Source of the DNA: Psilocybe azurescens
Taxonomy: Eukaryota > Basidiomycota > Agaricomycetes > Agaricales > Agrocybaceae
Reading direction: 5' to 3'
DNA length: 64,000 nucleotides
Assembly (NCBI GenBank): GCA_023853785.1
Contig: JAJIRX010000931.1
Span: 22,146 to 86,145, forward strand
Shown: piece after piece, positions 11,816 to 24,593 of the stretch
Numbering within the stretch: position 1 is the stretch's first letter
Layout of the letters: each line of letters starts with the position of its first letter
Made by a program: the position numbers and the translations under genes
The notes under the pieces: generated by a model
The model's database searches: none
The model's input: the letters and a program-made list of their open reading frames with translations, nothing else
What the model was told of the DNA's origin: nothing

Positions 11816-12264
11816 ATGAGGCTATGCTTTTGAGTTTGGTGTGCAGCGAGGGCACGGGAACGCGGGCTGTATGCCTTTGTAGGGTTCTGAAAGAGAAAAC
11901 CTCTGTAGTTTGAGGCACGACAGAGGGAACTCTTGGATGAATGAGAAAGGAGAGTGAGGTGACGGGACGGGGCGGGGGCAAAGCACAGAAGTAGGGTGCT
12001 GACGACGACGATATCTGCCTGGGTGAGTGAGAGCAAAGGAGAAGGAGCAATGCTTCACCATTTCGTTGTGAGGAGAAAGGAAAGGAGAGAAAAGGAAAGC
12101 GAGTCGAGTGATCGGGATCAAAGAACCACAAACGGTAAGCGATCGAATGACGAAGAAAGAAAGGTTATTTAGCATCCCCCCAAAAAAAAAAAGAAAAGGA
12201 AAGAAAGGAGAAAATAACAGGCGCATACATCCTTCCCTAATAAAAGAAAAAAGAACAAAAGCAC

Positions 12265-14124
12265 TCACTCCTCAAACACAGCATGCCAATCGCTCTTCGT
12301 CGCAGGGACCATCAGCGGAGTGAGCAGCCTGTGCACCGGGATTGCGAGTAGCACCATCTTCGGCTCACCGGCTTCGGCGCCGGGTCGACTCCTTTCCACT
12401 TTGTGTATCCTTCCGTTGCGTGTTTGAATGTGTCCCGAAGCGGAATATAGTCTTGACGCGCGGTATATACCTCCTATACATTCTCCCTTTCATCAACTTC
12501 CCCTTCTTCCCCACACCTCCTTCCCTCATTCCAGCCTCCTTCCCCTCCGCCTCCCCTCCCCAAAAATACACAACAAGCGTCAGCGGAACTACACAGTCCT
12601 CACACATCCCAACTGCCTCATTCATAGGCCATGTCGCATCACTATTATGCTTCAGCGCACTCTGTAATGAAGGCGTCAATGCGACGATGAGCGAAAGTAG
12701 GGCGGCGTAGAACGGGACTATTAGGAATGCATGGAACGAGAGGAGGAGTGTGTGGAGGAGGTGCAGGATATATGTGTATGGGATGGTGGGTGGTGAGAAG
12801 CTTTGAAAATGGGGAGGGTGTGTGGGGAGCATAGGCACGGGGACGAGAGGGTGCGCCGTCTTCGAGGTCGCATGTGCTATTACGATCCCGTTCGACTTCA
12901 TCCCCATTCTTCACCCTCACTACCACTCATCTTCCCATCCCCATCCCCAGCACCTGCCCCTCTCCTACCCGCTATAGCTGCAGCACACATAACAAAAGCA
13001 CCGACACCCCACGTGGGAAGATCCACAAGGCTTGCATTTGGACTGATCGGGAACTGTTTGTAGAACGTCGTATTGCGACTCCCGGGCAGGAGCGGTGGTT
13101 ATCTACTGTTACCTCCCGTTCCTTGACCTGTTCTTGTTTCCGTTCCCGTTCCGTGTCCCTGTCCCGATGCGCGTTGCGTTTGGGGGCCTTTGCTGTTCGC
13201 AGATGTTCCAGTTGATGACGCAGAACCAGGAGCACCAGCGACGCCCAAGGACGTGATAAGCAGGGACGAGAGCGCAGAGGGCGTCGGCGACTCCGTACGT
13301 TGACCCGCCACCTTCTTTGACGCCTACAAATTTGAATGCAAATGCACGAGCGTCGAGCTAGACGCGTGGGTCCTTAAACCATATTCATTCACATCTCCCA
13401 CCTATTCGTATTCGTCGTCATCGGCAAAGTCGAAGAGGAGCGGCGTGCCCTCACCCTCGGTGTTGCGAGCTGTGTCGAGTCCGTGGACGGATGTAAACGA
13501 CGTGGTCGCGGATGAGAGGACGGGTGGTGCGAGGATGGTGTATACCCGCGAGGAGGCTTACGCCGTAGCTGTGGGATCTGTGAGAGGTGGTTAACGGGAT
13601 GTATGCGGGTGCGTAAGAGAACAGAGACGGCGATGGACGTGGCAGTATGACGCGAGAGATAGTGTACATACGAAGGTAGTGTAACATGGCGTAAAACGAA
13701 AGAAAAACCACATACCACCACCCCAAGCGTACTGAACGTCATCGAATATGTCAGCGCGTTTCTTTTTATCGTCCAAGCCCCACGCGAGGTTGGGCACCGA
13801 GACGACGAAGCTCAGCATCAGCGCGATGGGGGTGCATCAGAGTCTATGAATATCACAGCGGTTATTATGAAGCTCCTGACTGTGTGATAGTGTGAGAGGG
13901 AGTTGGGATCAGTTAAGTAGGGAGGGATGAGAGAGACGAGGTCGAGTAAGGTAAAATGTGGGGGAATATACAAAGTACATGTGAATGGGAGACGGATAAA
14001 AGGAAGGAAACGCGAATCATGGAAAGAATAATGAACACAAGGAAAAGGAAGGATGGGGCGCACTTACCGCTTCGACTTTCTCATCCCGAACGTCTTTCCC
14101 AGAACCAGTGTTTCCGATTCCCAT
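12265..14124 (-). pseudogene. auxin efflux carrier family protein, unit 1
   Basis: The minus strand contains PSFVVSVPNLAWGLDDKK (about 13830-13770). In fungal AEC carriers this corresponds to a region of the type NSNxLPIALMxSLVVxVP. It is followed by an acidic loop (LLFDFADDDE, about 13430-13400), a Ser/Thr-rich cytoplasmic stretch, PPTIPYTYILHLLHTLLL, LLSLIVALTPSLQSAL, CEDCVVPLTLVV (about 12600) and TKSDWHAVFE (about 12285). These carriers are multi-span plasma or ER membrane transporters. The first ATG considered is at 14124 (MGIGNTGSGKDV), with a GTAAGT donor after 19 codons, but the usual N-terminal membrane spans are not recognisable. Frame changes and likely introns break the reading. 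Unit 2 has a parallel copy at 22832-24400. Family assignment good, functionality unlikely. Confidence 0.6.
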
Positions 14125-14541
14125 TGTAGCTCGTGAGCTAGATAGCGGGTGGGCCGTCAATAGGAAAGTAGGTGTACACGTACATTGCTATCGGGGTTGG
14201 ATATGCTATTGGGGGAGCAGCGCTCAGGCTATAGCCTAAAGAATAATTTTGTGCTTGAGCAGGAGAAAAAGTGGAAGTGTGCTGACGCGGAGCCTGTATT
14301 AGATCACCAGAAAGCGTTCACCCAGAGGCCTATGGGCGGTGACGGCGAGCAGACTTGTGCGCCCGAATATAGCCAAAGGATGCGATGGGCGCGGAACGAT
14401 AAGAGTGTTCGAAGGCATTCAAGCACAAATACAAACGCAATCCCAGGATGATACCATTGTGCGACCTAGAAATTGGACGATCCAAACAGCGCTTGACCCT
14501 CGAACACCAGACAACATCTCCACACACAAAGACCAACAGAA

Positions 14542-15440
14542 CTACGTCCTCTCCAGCGGCCTCAAACTCAATAACCGCACTGCACACGCCAACACCTCCC
14601 GCACACATTCATACAAAAACATCTTCGCCTGAGCTTCTTCTCCCCGTCCTTCTCCCCCTTCACATTAACCACATCCCACACACTGCTGATCGCATGAGCC
14701 AGCCGAAACGCGAACGTTATCACACCTGACGGCTCCTGGGTCTTCATCGTGATTTTGACGACATCGGGATGGGTGCCCAGGAGGAATGGGATGTCCTTAG
14801 CGTGTGTGTAGGATAAGAGGTGGGAGATGATAATAGAGGATGAGGGAGAAGGAGGATGAGGGAGAAGGAGGATGAGGGAGAAGGAGGATGAGGGAGAAGG
14901 AGGATGAGGGACGGGTTTTTGTGGGATATGAATGCGAGGCAGACCTGGGCTGTTGGAGGTACCAAGGGCCTGTGTCGCCTGCGAAGGATTTCATGTGATC
15001 CCAGTCCAATGTGTAATTTCCGATCCTGAATGAAACGAACCAAATTAGTCAATAACAAAACCAAAAAAAAGGGGGGAAAGGAAGATAAGAGGACAACGCG
15101 TGCAGACACGTACCTCTTCGCTTGATCTTAACTCCCGTAATCCCAGTCTAAAGCGCCATCTCCTCCGAATTTGGCACAGTATCATACTTGTCCTCGTTCT
15201 TCATCATCTGCTCATGCATCACATTCGCCGCCTCCTTGATGATGTCGTCCAAAAACACCACTGTCCTCCTCCTAGTGCTCATTCCTCGTAAGGACCGGCA
15301 GTTTATCTGCACGAGCGAGGCACTTCCAAAGGAAGCTCGAGCACTTTGAATAATTGGAAGAGATGCAGGTCTTGTTGCGAGAAGACAATGTATTGCTTGC
15401 AGCGCGCAATTGCGCTGCCAATGTCGCGTGTCAGGTTGTA
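14542..15440 (-). pseudogene. ArgRS-alpha, unit 1: C-terminal half only
   Basis: The minus strand starts abruptly near 15435 with LTRDIGSAIARCKQY. It continues with VFSQQDLHLFQLFKVLE, the KMSKS-type region GMSTRRRTVVFLDDII (about 15290-15235), NVMHEQMMKNEDKY, then WDHMKSFAGDTGP (about 14990), THPDVVKITMKTQEPSG (about 14780) and LLSLRPLERT with a stop at 14542-14544. These are the second half of the catalytic domain and the anticodon-binding domain. The N-terminal domain and HIGH region are absent: sequence upstream of the junction (15440-15720) matches the promoter side of the unit 2 gene, so this is a clean deletion. One frame change is needed before the C-terminus. An 18-bp tandem repeat sits at 14836-14911. 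Confidence 0.8.
14836..14911. repeat. 18-bp tandem repeat in the ArgRS-alpha relic
   Basis: About four to five head-to-tail copies of GAGGATGAGGGAGAAGGA. The other unit lacks this region, so it cannot be compared. Confidence 0.85.
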
Positions 15441-16397
15441 AGTCGGCGTAGTGTTGCGTGCAAACGAAAGCGCCTGAAGTGTAAAGCGCGGAAGAGAGAT
15501 CTCTTGGCTGCATGAGGAAAGAGCGGGAAAGAATTGAGAGGAGTGAAAGGACGGCCAAATTGAATCGACAAGATTGTCTGCAACAAAATTTGTGAAAGCA
15601 AATGACGTGTTGGGTTCCATCACGTGCAACATCTCTTCGCCAAATATTAGTCCCTTTTGGTGGCAAAACACTGACTCTTGAAGTCGGCGTAGCAGTAATG
15701 TTTCGTGCATTATGATGAAAACCATACATCAGACAGTGAGTGGATATGTCACTCCTGGGATAAATTCTTATTGGAAGACACAAAGCACTAGAACCACGCC
15801 GCCGCTTACTCTATATGTACTCTGCACCAGCACACAAATTAAACGGAGGGGAAGGACCCGGACCGTTTCGCGGAGCGCCAGAACTGGTAGTGCTTGCCTA
15901 AAGGTGCTCATTAGTCGGTCGACCATATCAGTCTTGACACAGCCCTACGCAGGATAGAAAATAGTAAAGCTGCTATCACGTTCACATTCATTGTCAGTTT
16001 TCTCACACTTCACTTTGCGCACAAAGTCACTTCAGCTTGCTTACACATACGCTCACATCATTTCTGATCACACCATATGCAACAACACCTTCTTGAGCAT
16101 GACAGTCAAAAGTGACTGTACTACTGTTGCATCTCTACACTTTTGTCCTGCTTGCAGCAGCTCACTTTGCATGTCAAAAGTGAGAAAAGATGACTTTGTT
16201 AACCACCACTTGGGACAGTTGGGAAAGTGCGAATGCAGTCACATCGCAATCTCGGGTAAATTCAGTGACAACCGCATATGGTACTGACTTTCCGACAAGA
16301 GAGCTGGATTCACAGGCATGTCCCTGACTCAACAAGTAAAGGGGTACTAGCATGTGTGCTAGCGGGGCTATGACCATCTATTGAGTCGTATACCATT
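15441..16397. other. inter-unit region
   Basis: 15441-15960 matches 26110-26640, the region upstream of the ArgRS-alpha start. 15960-16397 matches 26600-26749 and 29103-29240, which are separated in unit 2 by transposon B. Small open frames occur but none carries a signature. No further feature seen. Confidence 0.5.
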
Positions 16398-16884
16398 TTA
16401 AACTGTGCGCACTTGACACGATAAGAGGATTCCATGGATTGGACGCGCTAACAACAACGCTCCCGCTTGCGGAGGTTTCAATACGACGGCCCGATCGCAG
16501 GCAAGGTAGACATAGAAGGGGTGATTTTGCGGTGTCCAACCCAGTTTTGGGAATAGAATAACACCGCCTTCCGGTGCATTGTTTCCAACTGTCACTGTCA
16601 TGGGAGTTGCACTTGTCTAGTACTAAAGCTGTACATGCGGACTCCGTCGGAAATACAGCACCGTTGTGTAGTCCGACTCTGTGATATACTGCGATAATGT
16701 ACAGTGAGCGACATAGGTGAATGCCTTCTGCCTCGTCTTTCCGCAGTCCTAATGGTGTCAAGATTATCAAGGCTATTGGGGCGAAGATTAAGAGCAATTT
16801 GAGACATGCACAGGATGTGATGACTATTAATAGCAGTATTTATATCCAGCACATTGCAGTGCACATCACAACGTTGTACTGCAT
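16398..16884 (-). CDS. small hydrophobic ORF divergent from NACHT copy 1
   Basis: I do not recognise this product. The minus strand encodes LKLLLIFAPIALIILTPLG (a good membrane span), then RKDEAEGIHLCRSLYIIAVY and, after one frame change, VGNNAPEGGVILFPKLGW, ending LLSCQVRTV. The same order is kept in unit 2 (29246-29741). The gene is head-to-head with the NACHT gene, their starts being about 110 bp apart. In both copies an ATG at the upstream end is followed within 15 codons by a TAA inside TATAAATA. That could be a stop, part of a short intron, or a TATA box for a later start. The product would be a small one-pass membrane protein. Confidence 0.35.
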
Positions 16885-16991
16885 GAACTTCTCTAGGGCA
16901 CATGGCCGTGTGAATTCACTTAACTTCTATGCTGCTCCCACGCCGTGGGCACCGTTAGCAACTGTTTCCTCCTTCACAAAGCCCTAGTACA

Positions 16992-19900
16992 ATGCCTAAA
17001 GACGAGAAATATTCCGCAATACGCTCGCATCGCACCCTCAACTCGGGTATGCAGCTGCTCCAAGGCGCCAGGAACGTCATGATTACCGGCGGGAGCTTTC
17101 GACAAATAGAAGAGATTCACTACGACGGAGGAAGGGACGCAGGTGAGAGCCAGTAGACATCATATACTGAGCATTTACACTGATTCTAAATCAATAGGAC
17201 TGCACATTCTGGGGCAGCACATCGCGACTGATGCAATGTATAACTCTGCCGAGCGGTTCCCTCCCGCGAAATGCCACCCTGGAACTCGCGAGAAAATAAT
17301 CAGCGCTATACTCGGCTGGGTCAATGACCCTACTCCCAAGGAACGGGCCCTTTGGCTCAATGGACCAGCAGGAGCAGGAAAATCTGCTATCGCCCATTCA
17401 GTTGCCGTTCTTCTACAGGAGATCTCGGACGATAGCAAGTATGCCGGGAGCTTTTTCTTCACAAAAGACGCCATTGGACGTGGGGACGGGACCAAGCTAT
17501 TCCCAACAATAGCCTATCAGCTCGCCCTTAAATTTCCATCCTTTCGTGCCCAAATTAACGCTGCTATGCTCGATAATCCCACTCTTCCGACAAAATCTAT
17601 CGACGTCCAACTCCAATACCTCATCATAGAGCCATTACTACGTGTCAATGACTGGCCTGCGCATGACCCCACAGTCATTATCGACGGTTTGGACGAATGC
17701 GCCGGGTCAAAACGAATGCAGTCCGAAATTCTTTCACTCATTTCCAAGGCAATCATCGAGCACAATATTCCCATACGATTTCTCATTGTTAGTCGCCCCG
17801 AGTACTGGATTTCCGATTCGTTCGAAATTGGATCTTTGGTACACGTTACAAAGCCGCTCTGTCTACGAGACGATGAGGACGCAGATATGGATATTGAGAA
17901 GTATCTTCGAGAGGGTTTCAACAAAATTTACGAGGAAAATTTTCAAATAATGTCTTCTACTCCGCGTCCTTGGCCTCCAGATCATATCATCTGGCGGTTT
18001 GTGTATAGCGCTTCAGGCCAGTACATTTATGCATCCACTGTTCTGGAATTTGTTGGTGCTTCATCCAATTTCTGTGACCCCCGAGAACAACTCCGGATAT
18101 TGACGACACCTGGACCACATCATGCATCAGCATTTTCGGATCTCGATAAACTCTACGCCACCGTCCTGTCGTCATATCCTCGACCACACACAATGAAACG
18201 TGTCCTTGGTGGTCTCTTGCTCAAATTGAGCGAAAAACGATTCAGGAAATGCTGAGAGTTAATTCCGGAGAGATTCAACTCGTGTTGAGGGCCTTAAGCT
18301 CCTTGATCAAAATCGACAAGGCTGAATACCCTGAGGAGTTCCGTGCGCTGGAGCCGATCTTGGGGTCTCCATTGGCAGAGGCATCGATTTCGTTCAGTCA
18401 CCTATCGTTCCGCGAATTTCTCGAGGATGAGTCAAGGTCAGGAGAGTATGCAATTGATAAGAGCGCCGTTGGGAATGAGTTCATCTGCACCGTGCTCAAG
18501 CTCGGGGTCGATATTGTTCAGGATAGTCCACAGGCCGAGCGGACTATAGAACGGTAAGCGCCTTAGCATTTTGATGTTTGGAAAATATATAAGGACATTG
18601 ACATACACATTTTCTGACAGTATGGGACTATTAATCTATCGTGACATGATCTATGGACTTCGTTATATTGCGTCGGGCATCAGAGTCGATATGAGATCTA
18701 TTGCCAATGTATTAGAGGAGCTTTGTGAAAGCCTTCGCAAGATCATTGACTGCAAACCTTCGCATGTCGCCCAAGCAAGTCATCTGTACTGGTTCACGAC
18801 CTATGTCTTGGATTTTCTTACCCAAATGGAACTTATGCCGGCCTGGGACGATCAATATTGGCAAAAAAAGCACCGACACCTACTTCGGTCTCTCACAGAC
18901 ATTCTCACCGTTGCTCAAACAATTTCAGCACAGCAGATCATGGACCGATCACCCAAAAACTCAGCAACCTTCGCATACATCGCTTTATACAGTCCTTACT
19001 CTTCTCCTGACGTACATCATAGCATCAAGGATATCTCGGAGTTAATGAATATCGGTCTGGATACCATTATATCTGATCTCCAACACCTCCCCGACTTGGT
19101 ATACCTAAATTTCTTCGCTAGTGACAGAGGCTATTTATTCTATATGCGTATGGGTCCTGTCTTTTCGGCCGTGCATCACAAGGTTCAAGGCCAATGTCAG
19201 GAAAACCAACATATTGGAGCATGGGACCATCATATAGTAAGTGTCAGTGCTGAGCACTTTACCGGGATATTACACAGAAATGATAACCCATTATCGGTTG
19301 CACCTCCACGGGATTTTGAGCGTACTGCCGAATGCTTCTTACGATACAGCCGAATTTCGGACATACACTCTAAAGAATACTTTGAAGATCCGAAGAAAAT
19401 GGAAATATTCAATATCATCATGGATACATCTTTCTGGGGTTCTTTACGTGACCATGTAGCCTCGGTTGATTTGGTGTTGGGAGCTTTGGGCTGGTTTAAC
19501 AGGCAGATGGTGAGTGCCAATATCATCATATTACGGTCACTGATTTACTGCTGCCAACCAGACAGAACCCAGCAAGGACGTTATCAGAGATCACGATAGT
19601 CGTCTTCCTCAAACAATGCTATATGTTGCCAAACAAATATTCGAAATCGGCTACTTGCGATACTTCACAGACCCCTATTACTCTAATCTTTGGATGATCA
19701 GTGATGGACGCAAAATTCCGTCTATATCATTACATATAACACCTTCACCCCATGACGGACCCTACTCCATCGTTAAGGAGAGAGATCTGGATCAATTGGA
19801 GCTTCCGATTGCTGAACCCAGTGCTTTCTACTTACACAGATGGATAATTGAGTTCCACGAGCAAGTGTTTGAGAGAGAGAGAAGTTCAGTCATCAGCCCT

Positions 19901-20390
19901 TGCGACTGGTATCCTCATCTATCCTCATTCCTTCTCACCGGGCTCGTAAAAATCAATACGCTGCGCTGAACGCCAATGTCGAAAGACACTGGGGAAGAAT
20001 CTCACAGAAATTTTTTCTACCGTTTATCAAGTGTCTGCCATATGCGATTCCAACACAGCACAACTTGAATGCGCTACGTGCACTGCATTACCTGTATCCC
20101 AAGATACATCCTCGCCTTCAATGGAGACCGCCGTTTGGGTTCTGCTCGCTAGCTATAGATTTCTTGAGGGTATGTTAGAAGGGTAACTCTACAATTTTAT
20201 TGTACTCATTTTTATCGTACAGAAATACGACCGCTCTTCCCTGTCATCCCCAGAGTTTGACTCATTAAAAGACTGGCTGTTGGGACTTAGAACTCGTGAA
20301 TCTAGGAGGATATTGCGGGGCGAAATCCGATCTAAAACGCACGTATATGATTCGCACGATGTTTATACGACGGATGAAGGCGAATCATAA
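16992..20390 (+). pseudogene. NACHT P-loop NTPase, copy 1 (near full length)
   Basis: Start ATG at 16992. Exon 1 (50 codons) has NVMITGGSF, typical of the N-terminus of basidiomycete NACHT proteins. Intron 17143-17197 has GTGAGA and TAG ends and restores frame. The NACHT domain follows: AKCHPGTREKII, Walker A GPAGAGKS at 17362-17385 (residue about 106) and Walker B VIIDGLDECAG at about 17673-17705 (residue about 209). A frame change at the A5 run 18233-18237 precedes the winged-helix-like part with SHLSFREFLED. Candidate introns lie at 18556-18612 and 19508-19560. The C-terminal part (LGWFNRQM, then a PEFDSLK tail) ends at TAA 20388. NACHT proteins are signalling ATPases, often linked in fungi to non-self recognition. 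There is no obvious N-terminal effector domain. With the frame break it encodes at most a truncated protein. Confidence 0.85.
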
Positions 20391-20451
20391 TTAAAAACGA
20401 TTTACTCCGACCAAGTTAAGGCACTGTGATGAAAGAAGGGAACGGAAGCAT

Positions 20452-20769
20452 TTAATGGATCCTGTCAAGAGTATGAGTGTTAATTGTAGTACAAGTTGGG
20501 GTGTGCGCGAGGTCATGCTTGGATAGTTGGAATGCGCCGGTACAGCTTGTAGAAAACAGTAGATGTGACTTCAAATGTGAATAAAGAACGCCACTCCTCC
20601 AGCAGTTAAAAATATGATCGCCTGACTTGCCTCGAGAGTCGAGACTCCAAGCACCTCGAATATCGAAAGGGAGTGAGGCGATGAGAGGCGGGGTATCAAG
20701 CTCTGCGTAGCGTAACACATAATGCATGCTTATCAGAATGGCGGTTATATATATACGGAACAGGAGCAA
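20452..20769 (-). CDS. conserved unrecognised ORF downstream of NACHT copy 1
   Basis: Second copy of the minus-strand frame seen at 9577-9930. It reads LLFRIYITAILIS, RYAELDTPPLIASLPFDI and GDHIFNCWRSGVLYSHLKSH, and ends after LDRIH. Most differences from the first copy are single substitutions without frame loss. Function unknown. Confidence 0.25.
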   Translation of the reverse strand: MLLFRIYITAILISMHYVLRYAELDTPPLIASLPFDIRGAWSLDSRGKSGDHIFNCWRSGVLYSHLKSHLLFSTSCTGAFQLSKHDLAHTPTCTTINTHTLDRIH

Positions 20770-21457
20770 TACAAAGAAGCGAAGAGGTCGTCATATTGGA
20801 CCGACGTAAATACCGAAATACTATGTGGTGAGTGGGAGGCTTCCGTGAACAAGAGGAAGGCTGTTGATAGGAACTGACATTGAAACCGAGAGTGCAAGCG
20901 TTAGCTCCGGAGAGGAAGAGACGGGGACAGCTCAGACCAGGATTGAAAATTGGAGTCGTACAATCACACTTCATTCAGGGGCCCATGATCTCCTGATCTA
21001 TGGTGTTGTCTACGGATCAACATCGTTTCCGTCGTTAAAATAATAGGCTCGATGCCCAGTGGCAGGTCGTGCGCTGAGTACTGGCAGGCGGGCCTTTGAA
21101 AGAAATGTGGATGCATACGAAGGTCGGGACGTGGGTGTATATGTGAGTGGTGGAGTCGTGTTACGGCTAACAATAGCCTGAGGGATGGGGTTGTACGCGA
21201 GCGGGAGAGAAAGTGGGGTACATCGATGCGGTGCCTGTACCGGTTTACATCAAGATGGTCATTCAGAGGCCTACGGGCAGTGACGATGAGCAGCTTGTGC
21301 GCTTGAGTGAAAAATGAGAGCGTTCATATACAATGAATCTCACATTTGAATTTGATCCCAGAACAGTACCATCGTGCGACCTGGAATTGGACGATCGGAT
21401 CAGCGCTCAAGCCTCGAACACCAGAGAACATCTCCGGGCTCAGAAAAACTGACCGGC
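20770..21457. other. intergenic DNA, unit 2
   Basis: Matches 9931-10642 and 34103-34812 over most of its length. No gene or signal that I can support. Confidence 0.4.
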
Positions 21458-22545
21458 CTACATCTTCTCCAACGGCAGCAAACCCAACAGACCCATCACA
21501 CCGCACCGCCCAATACCTCCCTCGCACACTGAAAAAATCATCGTCGCTCGCGCCCTCTACTCATCCTCCTCCCCTTCACATCAACCGCATCCCACACACT
21601 GCTGATCGCATGAGCCAGTCTAAACGCCAACGTCACTATGCCACTTGGCTTCTGGTTCTTCATAGCAATCTTCATGACGTCCGGGTATGTGGCCAGGAGG
21701 AACGCAATACTGCATATGCGCGTGTAGGACAGTCGGAGTGCGTGTTGGGGGTAGGGCCGGTGTCGCCTTTGAAAGATTTCACGCGGACCTAGTTGAATGT
21801 GTATTTGTTAATTCTGGATCGAATAAATTTATGAACGTTAGCATGACGAAAAGAAATGGAAAAAGCCAACGTACCTCCATATCGTGACTCTTCATCTGCA
21901 TAATCCCAGTCTCAGCGCCGTCTGCTCTAGATCCACCACCGCTTTATACTTCTCCTCATTCTTTAATGTCTGCGCATGCATCGCGTTCCCTGCATCCTTG
22001 ATGATATCAATCACATCCAGGAACACCGCCGTGCCCTTCGTTATACCCATTCCCTGTACGGGCCCGTGTTGATGTGCACGAGTGAGGATTCTAAGGGGAA
22101 GTCCATTGGTTCAGGAATGAATTTCGTGAGATGGAGGTCATGTTGAGAGGATACAACGTATATGGCTGTCAAATTTGTATTTCTCGTAGCGCTCGATCGC
22201 ACCAACGATGGTCGCGTGTCATGTAGATGGATGTTGCATCTCGTATCCAACCTATTCTTCCGGTTGGAGCTGTGCGGTGTGGATGTGATTTAAGTGTCTT
22301 TACTTGTATGAATACATCGGAGAGTAGGGAAGACGTACGTTTACGACGACTTCAGCCGCTGTCTCTTTGAACTTCCTGGGGTTGGAACTGGGGAGCGCAA
22401 CCGTAAAGTCCTCTCTCCTCTTCACATAGTTGACGACTACTCTAGCCTAGGCGGCAGCACATTCAAGATGATCTGGCCGGTAGATATCCGGAATGAGTCC
22501 AAGATAGATTTAGAGGGATCCGTGGCCGAGACAGCGGGCAGTGGG
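21458..22545 (-). pseudogene. ArgRS-beta, unit 2: catalytic core deleted
   Basis: Same architecture as 10643-11815. The minus strand shows DPSKSILDSFRIS (about 22510), then IYVVSSQHDLHLTKF (about 22170), SLVHINTGPYREWV (about 22070) and VRVKSFKGDTGP (about 21780). The C-terminal anticodon-binding part is more decayed than in unit 1 and ends near a stop at 21458-21460. Several in-frame stops occur, for example inside the VFLD-type block. The HIGH-bearing Rossmann region is again missing. No synthetase activity is expected. Confidence 0.75.
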
Positions 22546-22831
22546 GTCTAGATGATGCCATGGTGTGAGTGAGAGAAAGAGGAAGAGGGAAGAATGTTCC
22601 ACGGTTTTATTGTAAGGAAGAGGAAGGAATGGGGGAGAAAAGAAAAGCGAAGAGGAAGAACACTAGAGTGATCGAGATCAAAGAACCACGAACGGTAAGC
22701 GATCGAATGACGAAGAAGGGAAGGTTATAGAATCGCCCCAGAAAAGAAAAGGAATAGAAAGAAGAAAATATAAGGCGCATACATCCCGCCCTCACAACAC
22801 ACACAGTACATATAGAAAAAGGAAAATCGCA

Positions 22832-24400
22832 CACTCCTCAAACACAGCATGCCAGTCGCTCTTCGTCGCAAGGACCATCGACGGAGTGAGCAGCATGTGC
22901 ACCAAGATCACGAGCAGCACCATCCTCGGCTAGTCCGGCTTCCCACTCCCGCCCTGCCCATCTCCTGTTCCTTCGCCACTATCCTACATTTTCCTATTTA
23001 AATATGTCCCGAAGCGGAATATATCCTTGACGCGCTGTATATACCTCCCACTTCCTCTGTTCCCCCTCACCCTCCTTCCTTCCCCCCAGCCTCCTTCGCC
23101 CCTTCCCCTCCCCACCCCCCAAAACACACAACAAGTGTCACTGGCACTACACAGTTCCCACATGTCCCAACCGCCTCATTCACAGGCCTGAACACGCTAT
23201 TATGCTCCAGCACATATTGCAGCGGGGGTGTCAGGGTGACGATGAGCGAGAGCAGGACAGGACGGCGTCGAGTGAAACTGTTAGGAATCCATAGATCAAG
23301 AGGAGAAGCGTGTGTAGAGGGAGCAGAACGCATGTGTAAGGGGCGGAGGGTGGTGAGAAGCTTCGAGAATGAACGAGCATAGGGGAGAGGGTGCACCGTT
23401 TTCGAGGCCACATGTACTATTGAAGTCGCGTTCGGCTTCATATCCATCCCCTCCTCATCTCCACTACCACTCATCTCCCCATCCCTCACACACCTCCAGC
23501 GCTTCGCGCTGCAACAGCCCCAGAAGCAGCCGCAATAGCACAGATACACCAGCCGGCAAATCCGAGCGGCTCTCATTCGGACTATTGGGGAACGAATTAT
23601 AAAACGTCGTGCTGCGCCTTCCAGGAAGCTGGGGATGTCTCCTGCTGTCTCCAGCCCCAGTCCCTGTACCGTGTCCCGGTCCCTTGTCCTTGTTCCGTTT
23701 GCATTTGAGGCCATTTTCCATTCTGTGCGGATGCCGTGAACAATGACGTAGCACTCAGAGCACCAGGGACTCCCGAGGATGCAGTGATGCGAAGGTACGA
23801 GGGTGCAGAGGACGTTGGCGACTCCGTGAACTGGCCTGCCGCCCCTCTTCATCGACCCAAAGGCTGCACGAGAGCCGAGCTCAACGCGTGCGTCCTGAAA
23901 TCATGTTGTCCCCATCTCCCTCCTGTTCGTCGTCGTCGGCGAAGTTCAAGAGGAGCGCGTGCCCTCACCCTCGGCGTTGGGATCTGTGTCGAGTCCGAAG
24001 ATGTACGTAAACGGCGTGGTCGCGGATGAGAGGACGGGTAGTGCGAGGATGATGTCTGCCCGCGAGAGGAGGCTTACATCGTTGCTGTGTGCGACCTGTG
24101 AGAGGTGGTTAGCGGGATATATGCGGGTGGGCAAGGGTACAGAGACGGCGATGGTCATGGGGTATAGGTGAGAGGGATAGGGTGCATATGAAAGGAGTGA
24201 AACATGGCATAAAACGAAAGCAAAAGCCACATACCACCATTCCAAGCATACTGAACATCATCAAATATGACATAGCATTCGTGTTATTGTATGGAGCCCC
24301 ACGCGAGGTTGGGCACTGAGACGACGAAGCTCGGCATCAGCGCGATGGCGAGTGCGTTGGAGTTCATGCATATGGCGGCGGCCATTATGAAGCTCCTGAC
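22832..24400 (-). pseudogene. auxin efflux carrier family protein, unit 2
   Basis: Minus-strand coding-like pieces in order: MNSNALAIALMPSFVVSV (about 24370-24315, the motif best matching fungal AEC carriers), SRADIILALPVLSSATTPF (about 24060), an acidic loop, a Ser/Pro-rich segment, SLIVTLTPPLQYVLEHN (about 23220), GNCVVPVTLVVCF (about 23140) and KSDWHAVFEE (about 22850). This mirrors unit 1 but lacks the unit 1 initiator exon: upstream of 24400 the sequence runs into a truncated ArgRS at about 24594. Frames are broken in several places. Expected location would be a membrane, with about ten spans in an intact protein. Confidence 0.55.
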
Positions 24401-24593
24401 TGTGTGACTGTGTGAGAGTGAGTTGGGGTCAATTAAGTGCGGAGGGACGAGAGAGAGACAAGGGCGAGCAAGGTAGGATGCGGTGGGGAGTATTCAAAGC
24501 GCTTGTCAATGGGAGAGCAAGGAAACGACGGGATGAAACGCGAAGAGAAACGCGAATCGCGGAAAAGGATAACGAACACAGGGAAAATGAAGC

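Noticed and set aside
11685..12268. Frames of about 148 codons on the minus strand rich in Phe/Ser/Leu.
   Set aside because: They are readings of pyrimidine-rich intron-like DNA between the ArgRS and AEC relics; only the last part near 11735-11815 matches ArgRS.
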